Source of the DNA: Nocardia carnea
GTDB taxonomy: Bacteria; Actinomycetota; Actinomycetes; Mycobacteriales; Mycobacteriaceae
Assembly: GCF_029868855.1 (NCBI RefSeq)
Contig: NZ_JARWOV010000246.1
Coordinates: 1-64,000, forward strand
Length of the DNA stretch: 64,000 nt
Direction: 5' to 3'
Part shown: piece by piece, positions 43,495 to 51,927 of the stretch
Layout: every line of letters starts with the position of its first letter
Position numbering within the stretch: position 1 is the stretch's first letter
The notes under the pieces: generated by a model
Told to the model about the DNA's origin: nothing
Seen by the model: only the letters and a program-made list of their open reading frames with translations
Databases searched by the model: none
Made by a program: the position numbers and the translations under genes

Positions 43495-43716
43495 TTATCG
43501 GCTCCTGGTTTTCCGGTTGTACTTCTGATGGACCGCCTGTTTGCTGACCTCGAGTGCGTCGGCGATGGCCTGCCAGGACCAGCCCTGGTCCCGGGCGTTG
43601 CCGACCTGGATGGCTTCGAGCCGGTCCAGCAGTCTGCGCAGCGCCAGTACTGCCCGTAACCCCACCGCGGGGTCCGGACTGCCCGCCGCCGCGGCCAATG
43701 TGGTTGCTTCCGTCAT
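43495..43716 (-). CDS. Small helix-turn-helix protein coupled to Clp_N gene
   Basis: 73 aa. An N-terminal helix pair (VGLRAVLALRRLLDRLEAIQ) is followed by an HTH (GWSWQAIADALEVSKQAVHQ) and a basic end KYNRKTRSR. No ligand domain of its own. Its start lies two bases from a 16-bp palindrome and its stop touches the Clp_N start. Together with the next gene it has the size and domain order I would expect of a ClpC2-type protein split in two; the pair is likely an autoregulator whose Clp_N half senses a ligand (inference). Confidence 0.85.
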   Translation of the reverse strand: MTEATTLAAAAGSPDPAVGLRAVLALRRLLDRLEAIQVGNARDQGWSWQAIADALEVSKQAVHQKYNRKTRSR

Positions 43717-43718
43717 GC

Positions 43719-43734
43719 GTCAATTTTGATTGAC
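43719..43734. promoter_or_regulatory. Operator 1 (HTH/Clp_N control region)
   Basis: GTCAATTTTGATTGAC: 6-bp arms GTCAAT / ATTGAC around TTTG, two bases upstream of the HTH start codon. A repressor here would block that promoter. It is A/T-rich, unlike its surroundings. Confidence 0.7.
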
Positions 43735-43746
43735 GATGCGCCGTCT

Positions 43747-43762
43747 GTCAACAAAAATTGAC
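43747..43762. promoter_or_regulatory. Operator 2 (HTH/Clp_N control region)
   Basis: GTCAACAAAAATTGAC: arms GTCAA / TTGAC, a second copy of the same site, 28 bases from the first, so roughly on one face of the helix over three turns. Inverted relative to operator 1 it differs at only two positions. It faces the divergent ABC exporter genes. Confidence 0.7.
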
Positions 43763-43814
43763 GAAAGGCCGCCGCAATCGTCACGCAAGGGCTGTGCAAG
43801 ACGGGAAAGGAACC

Positions 43815-44807
43815 GTGGTCACCATGACGAAACACGTATCAGCGGCGCCGCTCGCCATCGAGGCGACGGGCCTGGTCAAGGTGTTCGGCGCCCAGCGCGC
43901 CGTCGACGGAGTGAGCCTGGCGGTACCGCAGGGCTCCGTCTACGGCGTCCTCGGGCCCAACGGCGCCGGTAAGACCACCACCATCCGCATGCTCGCGACG
44001 CTGCTGCGGCCCGACGGCGGCAGCGCGCACGTCTTCGGTCACGATGTGCTGCGCGAACCGTCCACCGTCCGCTCACTCATCGGCGTGACCGGCCAGTACG
44101 CCTCGGTGGACGAGGATTTGACAGCCACCGAGAACCTGATGATCTTCTCCCGGCTGCTCGGGCTCAGCCGGTCCGCGGCCCGCCGCCGGACCGCCGAACT
44201 GCTCGAGGAATTCGCGCTCACCGAGGCCGCCGGCAAAGCGCTGAAAAACTTCTCCGGCGGTATGCGCCGCCGGCTGGATCTGGCCGCAGGCCTCATCGCG
44301 ACACCCCCGCTGCTGTTCCTCGACGAACCCACCACCGGCCTGGACCCGCGCACGCGCGCCCAGATGTGGGAAACCATCCGCAAGCTGGTTCGAGAGGGCA
44401 CGACCGTCCTGCTCACCACGCAGTACCTCGACGAGGCCGATCAGCTCGCCGACCGGATCGCGGTGATCGACCACGGCCGGGTGATCGCCGACGGGACCGC
44501 CGACGAGCTCAAATCCTCGATCGGCGGTTCCTCGCTGCACCTCACGCTGGCGGTGAGCTCCGAGCTCGACGACGCCCGCCGGATCATCGCCGAAGTACTG
44601 GGCAGCGAACCGCAGCCGACACCGGAGGCCGGCCGGCTCACCGCCGCCCTGCCCGATCCCAACGACACCACCGAACTGCTGGTCCGGTTGCGCGAACGCG
44701 GTATCGCGGTGGACGAGATCACCGTGACCAAACCCAGCCTCGACGAAGTCTTCCTCACCCTCACCGGCCACCCGGCCGATACCGACACCGGACGGACGGC
44801 GGCATGA
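43815..44807 (+). CDS. ABC exporter ATP-binding protein (DrrA type)
   Basis: About 330 aa. Walker A LGPNGAGKTTTIRMLATLLR, Q-loop VTGQYASVDEDLTATENLMI, signature NFSGGMRRRLDLAAG, Walker B PLLFLDEPTTGLDPRTRAQM, then the DrrA-type C-terminal part ending DEVFLTLTGH. Cytoplasmic ATPase of a drug/lipid exporter. Start: GTG at 43815 has AAAGG four bases upstream; ATG at 43824 is also possible. Its stop overlaps the permease start by 4 bases (ATGA). Promoter region shared with the HTH/Clp_N pair and its two operators. Confidence 0.92.
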   Translation: MVTMTKHVSAAPLAIEATGLVKVFGAQRAVDGVSLAVPQGSVYGVLGPNGAGKTTTIRMLATLLRPDGGSAHVFGHDVLREPSTVRSLIGVTGQYASVDEDLTATENLMIFSRLLGLSRSAARRRTAELLEEFALTEAAGKALKNFSGGMRRRLDLAAGLIATPPLLFLDEPTTGLDPRTRAQMWETIRKLVREGTTVLLTTQYLDEADQLADRIAVIDHGRVIADGTADELKSSIGGSSLHLTLAVSSELDDARRIIAEVLGSEPQPTPEAGRLTAALPDPNDTTELLVRLRERGIAVDEITVTKPSLDEVFLTLTGHPADTDTGRTAA

Positions 44808-45628
44808 CCACCACCCTCATCGAACCCACTACCGCACCGGCGCTGCCGGCACCCCGGCCGGCCGCACGGATCGGCCTGCGCCGGACCGCGGACAACACCT
44901 TGACCATGGCCTATCGCGGGCTGCTGAAGATCGAACACAATCCCGAGCAACTCTTCGACGTGGTCATCCAGCCGGTGATCTTCACCCTGATGTTCACCTA
45001 CATCTTCGGCGGCGCCATCTCCGGTGACGTCCAGAGCTATCTGCCGGTGATCATTCCGGGCATTCTCGTACAGACCGTGGTGATGACCTCGGTCGTCACC
45101 GGGGTCCAGCTCAAGGAGGATATGGAGAAAGGTGTCTTCGACCGGTTCAAATCCCTGCCCATAGCGCGGATCTCGGCACTGTCCGGAGCCTTGACCGCCG
45201 ATATGGTCCGCTACGGTATCGCCTCGGTGCTCACCGTCGTGATGGGCCTGATCATCGGATACCGGCCGAACCCCGCGGGCGTTGCAGCCGCCGTACTGCT
45301 GGTTGTCGCCTGCTCGTTCGCCACCAGCTGGATCTGGGCGTTCTTCGGGGTGATCGCGAACAAAGCCTCCGCGGTGCAGGGCTATTCGATGCTGGTCATG
45401 TTCCCGCTGACCTTCGCCTCGCCCGCCTTCGTCCCGAAGGAGACGATGCCGGGCTGGCTGCAGGCGTTCATCGACGTCAACCCGGTCTCGCATCTGGTGT
45501 GGGCCTGCCGGGAGCTGATGAACACCGGGCATATCGGTATGCACGTGGTCTGGTCGTTGGTGGGTGCCACGGTGATCATCGCGATCTTCGCGCCACTGAC
45601 CGTCCGGTCCTATATGCGTCGCGTGTGA
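44804..45628 (+). CDS. ABC-2 type exporter permease (DrrB type)
   Basis: 274 aa. N-terminal ~50 residues cytoplasmic (Pro/Ala-rich), then six transmembrane segments: VIFTLMFTYIFGGAI, VIIPGILVQTVVMTSVVTGV, YGIASVLTVVMGLIIGY, AAAVLLVVACSFATSWIWAF, YSMLVMFPLTFASPAFVPKE and VVWSLVGATVIIAIFAPLTV. The MPGWLQAFIDVNPVSHLV loop is typical of DrrB-like permeases. Forms a transporter with the preceding ATPase. Substrate unknown; related systems export anthracyclines or complex lipids. Confidence 0.92.
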   Translation: MTTTLIEPTTAPALPAPRPAARIGLRRTADNTLTMAYRGLLKIEHNPEQLFDVVIQPVIFTLMFTYIFGGAISGDVQSYLPVIIPGILVQTVVMTSVVTGVQLKEDMEKGVFDRFKSLPIARISALSGALTADMVRYGIASVLTVVMGLIIGYRPNPAGVAAAVLLVVACSFATSWIWAFFGVIANKASAVQGYSMLVMFPLTFASPAFVPKETMPGWLQAFIDVNPVSHLVWACRELMNTGHIGMHVVWSLVGATVIIAIFAPLTVRSYMRRV

Positions 45629-45645
45629 GCGGCACCCGGACCCGT

Positions 45646-48600
45646 TCAGCCGGACCCGGGCCGGGCGGACGGGTCCGGTAGATCCGACCCCACCTCGCGG
45701 ATCAGTTCAACGATCCGTTCGGCGGCCACCGCACGGCGCAACCCGCTCGCGGCGGCGACGGCCCCGGCCGGATCCGCTCCGATCCGGTCGCGCCACAGAT
45801 CACGATGCCGGTCCCAGCGCAGCACGGGGTAATCCTGCCGGGACACCACCCGCGGCGCCAGCGCCAGCAGTTCCACACCGGCCGCCTCCCGCTCGCCCAG
45901 CATGAGCAGACCCGAGCCGGCAGCGCAGGCCACCGCGCCAAGCTGCGGCAGGTCCAGCACATAACCGAATCGCCGCGGCGCCAGATCGATCAGCTCGGGC
46001 ACCAGCCGCGCAACCACATCACCACGCTCGTGCAGCACATGTGCGGCCAGCGCCGCCGACCCGGTGAGGAGCAGGCCGGGTCCCGGCGTGGTTTCGTGTA
46101 CCGGCCAGCCGAGCAATTCGAGCGCACGGCGGAAATGACCGAGCCCGCCATCGATATCACCTTCGACGAGCTCGATGCCGGCCAGTACGGCGGCAATGGT
46201 CGACAAGCGGTGATTGCGGTGGATCCCCGGATCGTCGACCACGGCCAGATCCGCGCCGCCGGACCCCGAGAAACCCAGCGCGGTGGCGAGTTCCCGCCGG
46301 GCCCGCGCCGGTTCACCACTGCCGGCCAGCGATGCCGCGAGATACGAATGCACTTCCAGGCTTTCCTCATAGGCCCGGATCCGGTGCAGCAGCTCGGCCG
46401 CTTCCTCGTAGAACGCCACGGATTCGCGATACCGCGCGACCTGTCCGGCCAGCGATCCCCGATGCTGGGCCAGCATCGCCCGGCTCCACACCTCCGCTTC
46501 GCTCAGGGTCGGTACCGCCGCCCGGGCGTCCCGGCTCGATTCGTGGATCCGGCCCATGTTCTCCCAGATATTGGTGCGGGCCATCAGCGCAAGTGATCTG
46601 GTGTGCCGGTCGGGCGAGCGGGTCGCGCGGGCCAGCAGCCGGGCGAGCCGGAGCGAATCGGCTGGGCACGTCAGCAGCTGAGCGAGAAACCGGAACGGCG
46701 CACGTAGACCGGTATTGCCGCGCAGTAGCACTCGGGCCCGGTTCCGCACCAGTGCCAGCTGACGGACACTGCGGTCCATGAAGGCCAGATGTAACGCGAT
46801 CACAGCGTGACAGGCTGTTTCCAGCTCCGCGTACACCCCGCGGGAGCCCGGCGGCGGCGCTGTCGCGACTACCCGGGGTATCCAGCTGATGAGCTCGAGA
46901 TTCGCCCCGTGCATGACCCAGCGCATGGCCGCGACCGGGAAAACCGCGTACATGGTCGCCGGGTCCCCGGCCGATTCGGCGCGACGCAGTACGGCGACCA
47001 GGTTGTCCAGTTCCGCCGCTACGGTCAGCGCCGGCCCCAACTCGTCGCCGCGGCCGTAGCATTCCGCCATCCGCACCGCGAAATCGCGCGCCCAGCGTGC
47101 CATCCGCGTCTCCACCAGACGGATTTCCGACCTCGATCCGGTATCCGCCGCGACCAACTCTTGTTCACCGAATTCGCGGACCGTTTCCAGCATCCGGTAG
47201 CGGAGCCCGGCACCCTCGACCTCGACGACGGTCAGCAGCGACTGCCCGACCAACCCGTCCACTGCCGCCGCGATATCACCGACCGCTGTTGCACCGTCAG
47301 CGGTCGATATCGCACCGTCACCGGCCGACGCCAGGGGATCGCCGTCCGTCGCGCCACCGGCGACCGTTTCGGCCGCCGCGAGTGTGAAACCACCCGGAAA
47401 ACGGCACATCCGGCGCAACGTCACCTGCTCGTCCGGTTCCAGCAGGTTCCAGCTCCACGCAATCACCGCGTGCAGGGTGCGATGGCGTTCCGGTGAGGTC
47501 CGGTCACCGCTGCGCAGCAGCGCGAAACGCTGATCCAGCCGCCGCTCGATATCCTCCACGCTCATCGTCCGCGCGCGGGCGGCGGCGAGTTCGATGGCCA
47601 GCGGCAGCCCGTCGAGTGTGCGGCACAGTCGCGCCACGACCTCCATATCGAGACGTACGGACGGGCGCACCGCTCGCGCCCGCGCGCTGAACAGTTCGGT
47701 GGCCGGTGAGCCGGCGGCATCGCTGGCCAGCGGCCCCAGCGGGTACACCGTCTCCGCGGTGATCGCCAGCGGCGCCCGGCTGGTGGTGAGCACGGTGAGC
47801 TGCGGGCAGCTGCCCACCAGATCCGCCACGACCGCGGCCGCGGCCTCGACCAGGTGCTCGCAATTGTCCAGCACCAGCAGCATCGGCCGGGCCGACAACG
47901 CGTCCCGTAGCCGCCGTCGGGTATCGGGCCGGGAAACCTGCGGCGGCAGTCCCGGTTCGCGCCTGATCTCACCGAGCCCCATGGCCGCGGCGACGGCCGA
48001 TTCGATATCCACCACGGCCTCGGCCGGCGCACCGCCGGGCCGGACCGAGGCCAGCTCCACCAGCACCACCGGCTTGTTTCCGGCTTCCCGCAGCGCGAGT
48101 TCGTTGGCGACGCGAGTCTTCCCTGCACCACCCGGCCCCAGCACGGTGGTGACCCGGGAAACCCGCAACAGCCGCGACAGTTCGGCCAGGTCGTCCGCCC
48201 GGCCGAGCAGCGCATTCGGCGCCGCCCGTACCCCGACGGCCGACGGCACCTGGTCTGCTGGGCCGGTGCCGCACACGGGCGGGGTCTGGCGCGGTGTGAA
48301 TCGGCCACGCAGCACGGCGGTGTTCAACTCGGTGATCGCCGGCCCGGGGTCGGTACCCAGTTCGGTGGCGAGCGCCGCCCGCAGATCGGCGAACACGGCG
48401 AGCGCCTCGCTGTCGCGACCGGCAGTGGCGAGCAGCCGCATGAGCGTATACGCGACCGCCTCGGCGGTGGGGCGCCGGCGCAGCTGTCGCCGGGCCACCG
48501 CTATCGCGCCGGTGAGATCGCCCGCAGACACCCGGGTCTCGCGCTCGACCTCGTCCAGTTCCTGGGCCTGCGCCGCGGCCGCGGCCGACAGTTCGCGGGC

Positions 48601-49092
48601 CAGCGGGCCATCGGACAGATCCGCGCCCGGCTCTCCCGACCACAGCGCGCGGGCCCGGTCGATACTGCGCTGGGCTGCTTCCAGCTCGCCGACCGCCAGG
48701 TGAGCCCGCGCCTGCCCCGCCAGCTCCCCCACGGCGGTGAGATCCACCTGTTCGGCGCGCAGCGCGAGCCGGTAGCCGCCCGGCCCGGCCTCCAGCACCC
48801 CGTCCGGCAACACCGACCGCAACCGCGAGATCTGGGTGTGCAACGCATTCGCCGGGGCCCGCGGCGGCTCGTCCCCCCAGACCTCCTCGATGAGGGCGGC
48901 GGCGCTCCGCGTCCGGCCCGGCCGCAGGGCCAGCGCCACCAGCAGCGAACGCGCCCGGTTGCCCGGTACATCCACCAGTGTCGCGTCGCGGCGCAGCGCG
49001 ATCCGGCCCAGCAGGGTGACCACGAGCGGATCGTCCGCCGGCGCCGGCGTCACGGGATAGCGGCTGCCGGAGCGGCCAGGATCGAGAACCAT
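45646..49092 (-). CDS. AfsR/SARP-like transcriptional regulator (BTAD + NB-ARC ATPase)
   Basis: 1148 aa. Residues ~22-100 are an OmpR-type winged-helix DNA-binding domain (VDVPGNRARSLLVALALRPG), ~105-260 a bacterial transcriptional activator (BTAD) domain, ~295-560 an NB-ARC type ATPase with Walker A GPGGAGKT at 319-326 and Walker B LLVLDNCEH, and the rest helical TPR-like repeats. Such STAND regulators often activate secondary metabolism or stress genes. It converges with the exporter genes, separated by only 17 bases, so they do not share a promoter; linkage of function is suggestive only. GC content and codon use match neighbours. Confidence 0.9.
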   Translation of the reverse strand: MVLDPGRSGSRYPVTPAPADDPLVVTLLGRIALRRDATLVDVPGNRARSLLVALALRPGRTRSAAALIEEVWGDEPPRAPANALHTQISRLRSVLPDGVLEAGPGGYRLALRAEQVDLTAVGELAGQARAHLAVGELEAAQRSIDRARALWSGEPGADLSDGPLARELSAAAAAQAQELDEVERETRVSAGDLTGAIAVARRQLRRRPTAEAVAYTLMRLLATAGRDSEALAVFADLRAALATELGTDPGPAITELNTAVLRGRFTPRQTPPVCGTGPADQVPSAVGVRAAPNALLGRADDLAELSRLLRVSRVTTVLGPGGAGKTRVANELALREAGNKPVVLVELASVRPGGAPAEAVVDIESAVAAAMGLGEIRREPGLPPQVSRPDTRRRLRDALSARPMLLVLDNCEHLVEAAAAVVADLVGSCPQLTVLTTSRAPLAITAETVYPLGPLASDAAGSPATELFSARARAVRPSVRLDMEVVARLCRTLDGLPLAIELAAARARTMSVEDIERRLDQRFALLRSGDRTSPERHRTLHAVIAWSWNLLEPDEQVTLRRMCRFPGGFTLAAAETVAGGATDGDPLASAGDGAISTADGATAVGDIAAAVDGLVGQSLLTVVEVEGAGLRYRMLETVREFGEQELVAADTGSRSEIRLVETRMARWARDFAVRMAECYGRGDELGPALTVAAELDNLVAVLRRAESAGDPATMYAVFPVAAMRWVMHGANLELISWIPRVVATAPPPGSRGVYAELETACHAVIALHLAFMDRSVRQLALVRNRARVLLRGNTGLRAPFRFLAQLLTCPADSLRLARLLARATRSPDRHTRSLALMARTNIWENMGRIHESSRDARAAVPTLSEAEVWSRAMLAQHRGSLAGQVARYRESVAFYEEAAELLHRIRAYEESLEVHSYLAASLAGSGEPARARRELATALGFSGSGGADLAVVDDPGIHRNHRLSTIAAVLAGIELVEGDIDGGLGHFRRALELLGWPVHETTPGPGLLLTGSAALAAHVLHERGDVVARLVPELIDLAPRRFGYVLDLPQLGAVACAAGSGLLMLGEREAAGVELLALAPRVVSRQDYPVLRWDRHRDLWRDRIGADPAGAVAAASGLRRAVAAERIVELIREVGSDLPDPSARPGSG

Positions 49093-49146
49093 ACCGGAGT
49101 CATCGTATGCGCAGGCAGGTCCGGCGGTCCGCGCCGAAGCCCGGTG

Positions 49147-50232
49147 TCAGCCGGACCAGCGGCCGGTCGCGACGAATTCTTCCAGCGCCGCGGTAGGGTC
49201 GGCCAGATCCCAGCCCTGGGCCGCGACCCACTCGTCGTCGTAGTAGGTGCCCGCGTACCGCTCGCCGCCGTCGCACAGCAGTGTCACCACGCTGCCGCCA
49301 CGTCCGGCCGCCCGCATCTCCGCGATCAGCGCGCACGCACCCCAGAAGTTGGTACCGGTCGACCCACCGACCTTCCGGCCCAGCCCGGCGCTCGCGAACC
49401 GGGCCGCGGCGATCGATGCGGGGTCGGGTACGTGGATCATCCGGTCCACCACCTCCGGAACGAACGAGGGCTCCATGCGCGGCCGCCCGATTCCTTCGAT
49501 CCGGGAGGGCAGACCGGTCGTGTAATCGCGGGCCCCGGTCTCGTAGGCACCGTAGAACGCGGAGTTGTCCGGGTCCACCACGGCCAGCCTGGTCGGATGC
49601 CGACGGTAGCGCAGATATCGGCCGATGGTCGCACTGGTCCCCCCGGTACCGGCGCCGACGACGATCCATTCCGGGACGGGATCGGTTTCCAGCCGCAATT
49701 GATCGAAAATCGATTCGGCGATGTTGTTGTTGCCCCGCCAGTCGGTGGCGCGTTCGGCGTTGGTGAACTGATCGAGGTAGTGGCCACCGCATTCGGCCGC
49801 CAGCCGCGCCGCCTCGGTGTACATATCCGGGGGACGTTCCACATAGTGACAGCGTCCGCCCTGCGCTTCGATCAGGGCGATCTTCTGCGGCGAGGTACGC
49901 GCCGGGACGACCGCCACGAAATCCAGCCCGAGCAGTTTGGCGAAATACGCCTCGCTCACCGCCGTCGACCCCGAGGACGCCTCCACGATGGTGGTGCCCT
50001 CGCCGATCCACCCGTTGCACAGTCCGTACAGGAACAGCGACCGCGCCAGCCGATGTTTCAGGCTGCCGGTGATATGGGTCGATTCGTCCTTGAGGTACAG
50101 CCGGATATTCCACTCCGGCGGCAGCGGATAGCGCAGCAGATGGGTGTCGGCGCTGCGCTGCGCGTCGGCGTCGATGAGCCGGACGGCGTTATCGGCCCAG
50201 TCCCGCGGGTTACCACGAGTGCAGGATTTCAC
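49147..50232 (-). CDS. cds1: PLP-dependent L-cysteine desulfhydrase, Cds1 type
   Basis: 361 aa, cysteine-synthase fold. LYLKDESTHITGSLKHRLAR has the PLP-binding Lys, VEASSGSTAVSEAYFAKLLG binds the PLP phosphate region, and WIVVGAGTGGTSATIGRYLR the pyridoxal phosphate loop. Long shared segments (HYLDQFTNAERATDWRGNNN) match M. tuberculosis Rv3684, shown to release H2S from cysteine. ATG overlaps the stop of the DUF4229 gene by 4 bases. The name is by similarity; cysteine synthase activity cannot be excluded. Confidence 0.87.
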   Translation of the reverse strand: MKSCTRGNPRDWADNAVRLIDADAQRSADTHLLRYPLPPEWNIRLYLKDESTHITGSLKHRLARSLFLYGLCNGWIGEGTTIVEASSGSTAVSEAYFAKLLGLDFVAVVPARTSPQKIALIEAQGGRCHYVERPPDMYTEAARLAAECGGHYLDQFTNAERATDWRGNNNIAESIFDQLRLETDPVPEWIVVGAGTGGTSATIGRYLRYRRHPTRLAVVDPDNSAFYGAYETGARDYTTGLPSRIEGIGRPRMEPSFVPEVVDRMIHVPDPASIAAARFASAGLGRKVGGSTGTNFWGACALIAEMRAAGRGGSVVTLLCDGGERYAGTYYDDEWVAAQGWDLADPTAALEEFVATGRWSG

Positions 50233-50675
50233 GCCGCACCGCCGGTGCCGCCCGGCTCCTCTCCGTCGGCCGCGTCCTTCGGCGGCTTACCGGATGCGCC
50301 GCGGCCGGAACTTCCCGGTTCGGTTCCTCCCGATCCCGCCGGGTCCGCTTCACCGCGCAGGCGAGCCCGCAGTTGCGCCTTGTCCTGACGGCGGCGTTCG
50401 TCGACCGCGGCGATATCGGAATTCACCTGTACGCGCAGGCCCTTGAACAGGGTGAGGGAAAGCGGCATGGCGATCACGATGGCGAACAGGATCGCCACGA
50501 TCAGCGGAACCTGTACCGACACGATCCACGCGCCGGCCATGATCACGGCGGTGAGTATCGCGACCAATACCAGCCGGGCCAGCGTGTAGAGCGCCAGGTT
50601 GCGGGCGAGTCGCCGGCCGGGCGACGGACCGGGCTGCGGGGCGGTCGATTCCTCGGAAGGGTTCGCGTCACTCAC
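50229..50675 (-). CDS. DUF4229 membrane protein
   Basis: 148 aa. After a Pro-rich N-terminus come two transmembrane helices (LYTLARLVLVAILTAVIMAG and VPLIVAILFAIVIAMPLSLT), then a charged segment (DERRRQDKAQLRARLRGEAD) and a Gly/Ser/Pro-rich, probably disordered tail. This is the DUF4229 pattern. GTG start chosen at 50675, where the conserved part begins. Coupled by a 4-base overlap to cds1, an unusual partner. Confidence 0.82.
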   Translation of the reverse strand: MSDANPSEESTAPQPGPSPGRRLARNLALYTLARLVLVAILTAVIMAGAWIVSVQVPLIVAILFAIVIAMPLSLTLFKGLRVQVNSDIAAVDERRRQDKAQLRARLRGEADPAGSGGTEPGSSGRGASGKPPKDAADGEEPGGTGGAA

Positions 50676-50835
50676 CTGACCAGCGTAAGCGAACGGTTTG
50701 CGCCCGCCGCACGGGCACATCCGATTTGTCCATTACCTCCGCTTTACCAACAGTAGGTGGTTCGAACACCCGGGGGTCGCGGTGCCACTATGTCGGAATC
50801 CGATGAGAAAACGTGACGAAACAGAAAGGTTTGCC

Positions 50836-51051
50836 ATGACCGCGATTGCCGTCGGGGCCCAGGAGAACCTGCTGACCCCCGGCCAGGTTGCCGCCCTGTT
50901 CCACGTAGACCCCAAGACCGTGACCCGTTGGGCACACGCGGGACGGCTCGGCTCGCTGCGCACTCCGGGTGGTCACCGCCGGTTCCGCGAATCGGAGGTG
51001 ATGCGATTGCTCGAATCGCTGACCACCGAGGCAACCGTGCAGGGCGCCTGA
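50836..51051 (+). CDS. bldC: BldC-family DNA-binding protein
   Basis: 71 aa MerR-like winged helix: NLLTPGQVAALFHVDPKTVT, RWAHAGRLGSLRTPGGHRRF, ESEVMRLLESL. BldC in Streptomyces controls entry into development by cooperative head-to-tail binding of direct repeats; mycobacteria carry an orthologue (Rv0500A). ATG with AGAAAGG upstream. Stands alone, followed by a small membrane protein gene. Confidence 0.93.
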   Translation: MTAIAVGAQENLLTPGQVAALFHVDPKTVTRWAHAGRLGSLRTPGGHRRFRESEVMRLLESLTTEATVQGA

Positions 51052-51216
51052 CCCGGATTTCCACACCGCGACCGAGCGGGGTGACTCGGCCGGCCTCCGG
51101 CGGCCCGGCCGAGCGCGACAGGTGGCGGTACATCCGGCGTGAGCAACCCTCTATGGGGGCGGCGAACTCACCCGCCGGCAGTTCCGGAGCTAACCTCGAT
51201 AGAGGAGGTGAGCCAC

Positions 51217-51417
51217 GTGATCTACGTGTTGGCACTCATCGCGATCGTGGTGATCGCGGTGTTGTGCTGGAAAGCATTCGGCCCCGCGGGCCCAACATCG
51301 GCCCCGGGACCCACCCGTAAACGTGTGGTCGGCCCGGATGACGATCCCGAATTCCTCTGGCGTATCTCGCGCCCGCAGAAACATACGGACGGCGATTCGG
51401 ATTCCACCGAACATTGA
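51217..51417 (+). CDS. Small single-span membrane protein
   Basis: 66 aa. N-terminal transmembrane helix IYVLALIAIVVIAVLCWKAF, then a hydrophilic acidic tail (RKRVVGPDDDPEFLWRISRP). GTG with GAGGAGGTG seven bases upstream, a strong site. The tail motif DDDPEFLWRI looks conserved in type but I know no function. Downstream of bldC. Confidence 0.75.
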   Translation: MIYVLALIAIVVIAVLCWKAFGPAGPTSAPGPTRKRVVGPDDDPEFLWRISRPQKHTDGDSDSTEH

Positions 51418-51473
51418 TTCCCGCGCCGGGGAAAAGGATGCCGGGAATCGACCCGGCAGCCGATGACGGGCGC

Positions 51474-51707
51474 CTAATCGGCCGTACTGTCCAATTGCGG
51501 TAAACCTTCCACCGCCCGCAATTTATCGGCGACCCCGGCCAGGCGGTCCAGCGCCTCGGCCGGTAGCCCGACAGCGGTCTGTACCAATCTCACGAGGGAA
51601 TCCGGCTCGAGACCGCAGATGATCGCGGAGTTCGCAGAGCTCGCGGTCTCGGATGTACAACAATCCACGTCGACGCCGGTATCCGAACTGACATTCTCCG
51701 AATCCAC
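51474..51707 (-). CDS. Small Cys-containing hypothetical protein
   Basis: 77 aa from a GTG with GAGGAGAGCGGCA upstream. The N-terminal third is Ser/Asp/Cys-rich (VSSDTGVDVDCCTSETASSA, then NSAIICG, three Cys in all), followed by two amphipathic helices (PDSLVRLVQTAVGLPAEALD; LAGVADKLRAVEGLP). No signal peptide. Not recognised. The two-part layout, a Cys/Ser/Thr patch next to a helical part, could be read as a modified-peptide precursor with reversed order, but no modifying enzyme lies nearby. Confidence 0.6.
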   Translation of the reverse strand: MDSENVSSDTGVDVDCCTSETASSANSAIICGLEPDSLVRLVQTAVGLPAEALDRLAGVADKLRAVEGLPQLDSTAD

Positions 51708-51927
51708 TGCCGCTCTCCTCACTGTTCGACGCGGCTTTATCCGCGTGGTGGAGGGGAAATGACCGTTCACACCCCGATTTTCGCGAGAGCTACCGGGCTG
51801 TATGCAATTCAGCTGTTACCGACGGAACAATAGCAACTCAGCATTGCGGTGGAGTAACGATCATCGCGGCGGAAAAGGCCGTGTCGAATGAAAGCGGTTC
51901 GAATCGTTACGGAGGAAGCGGGCGGAA

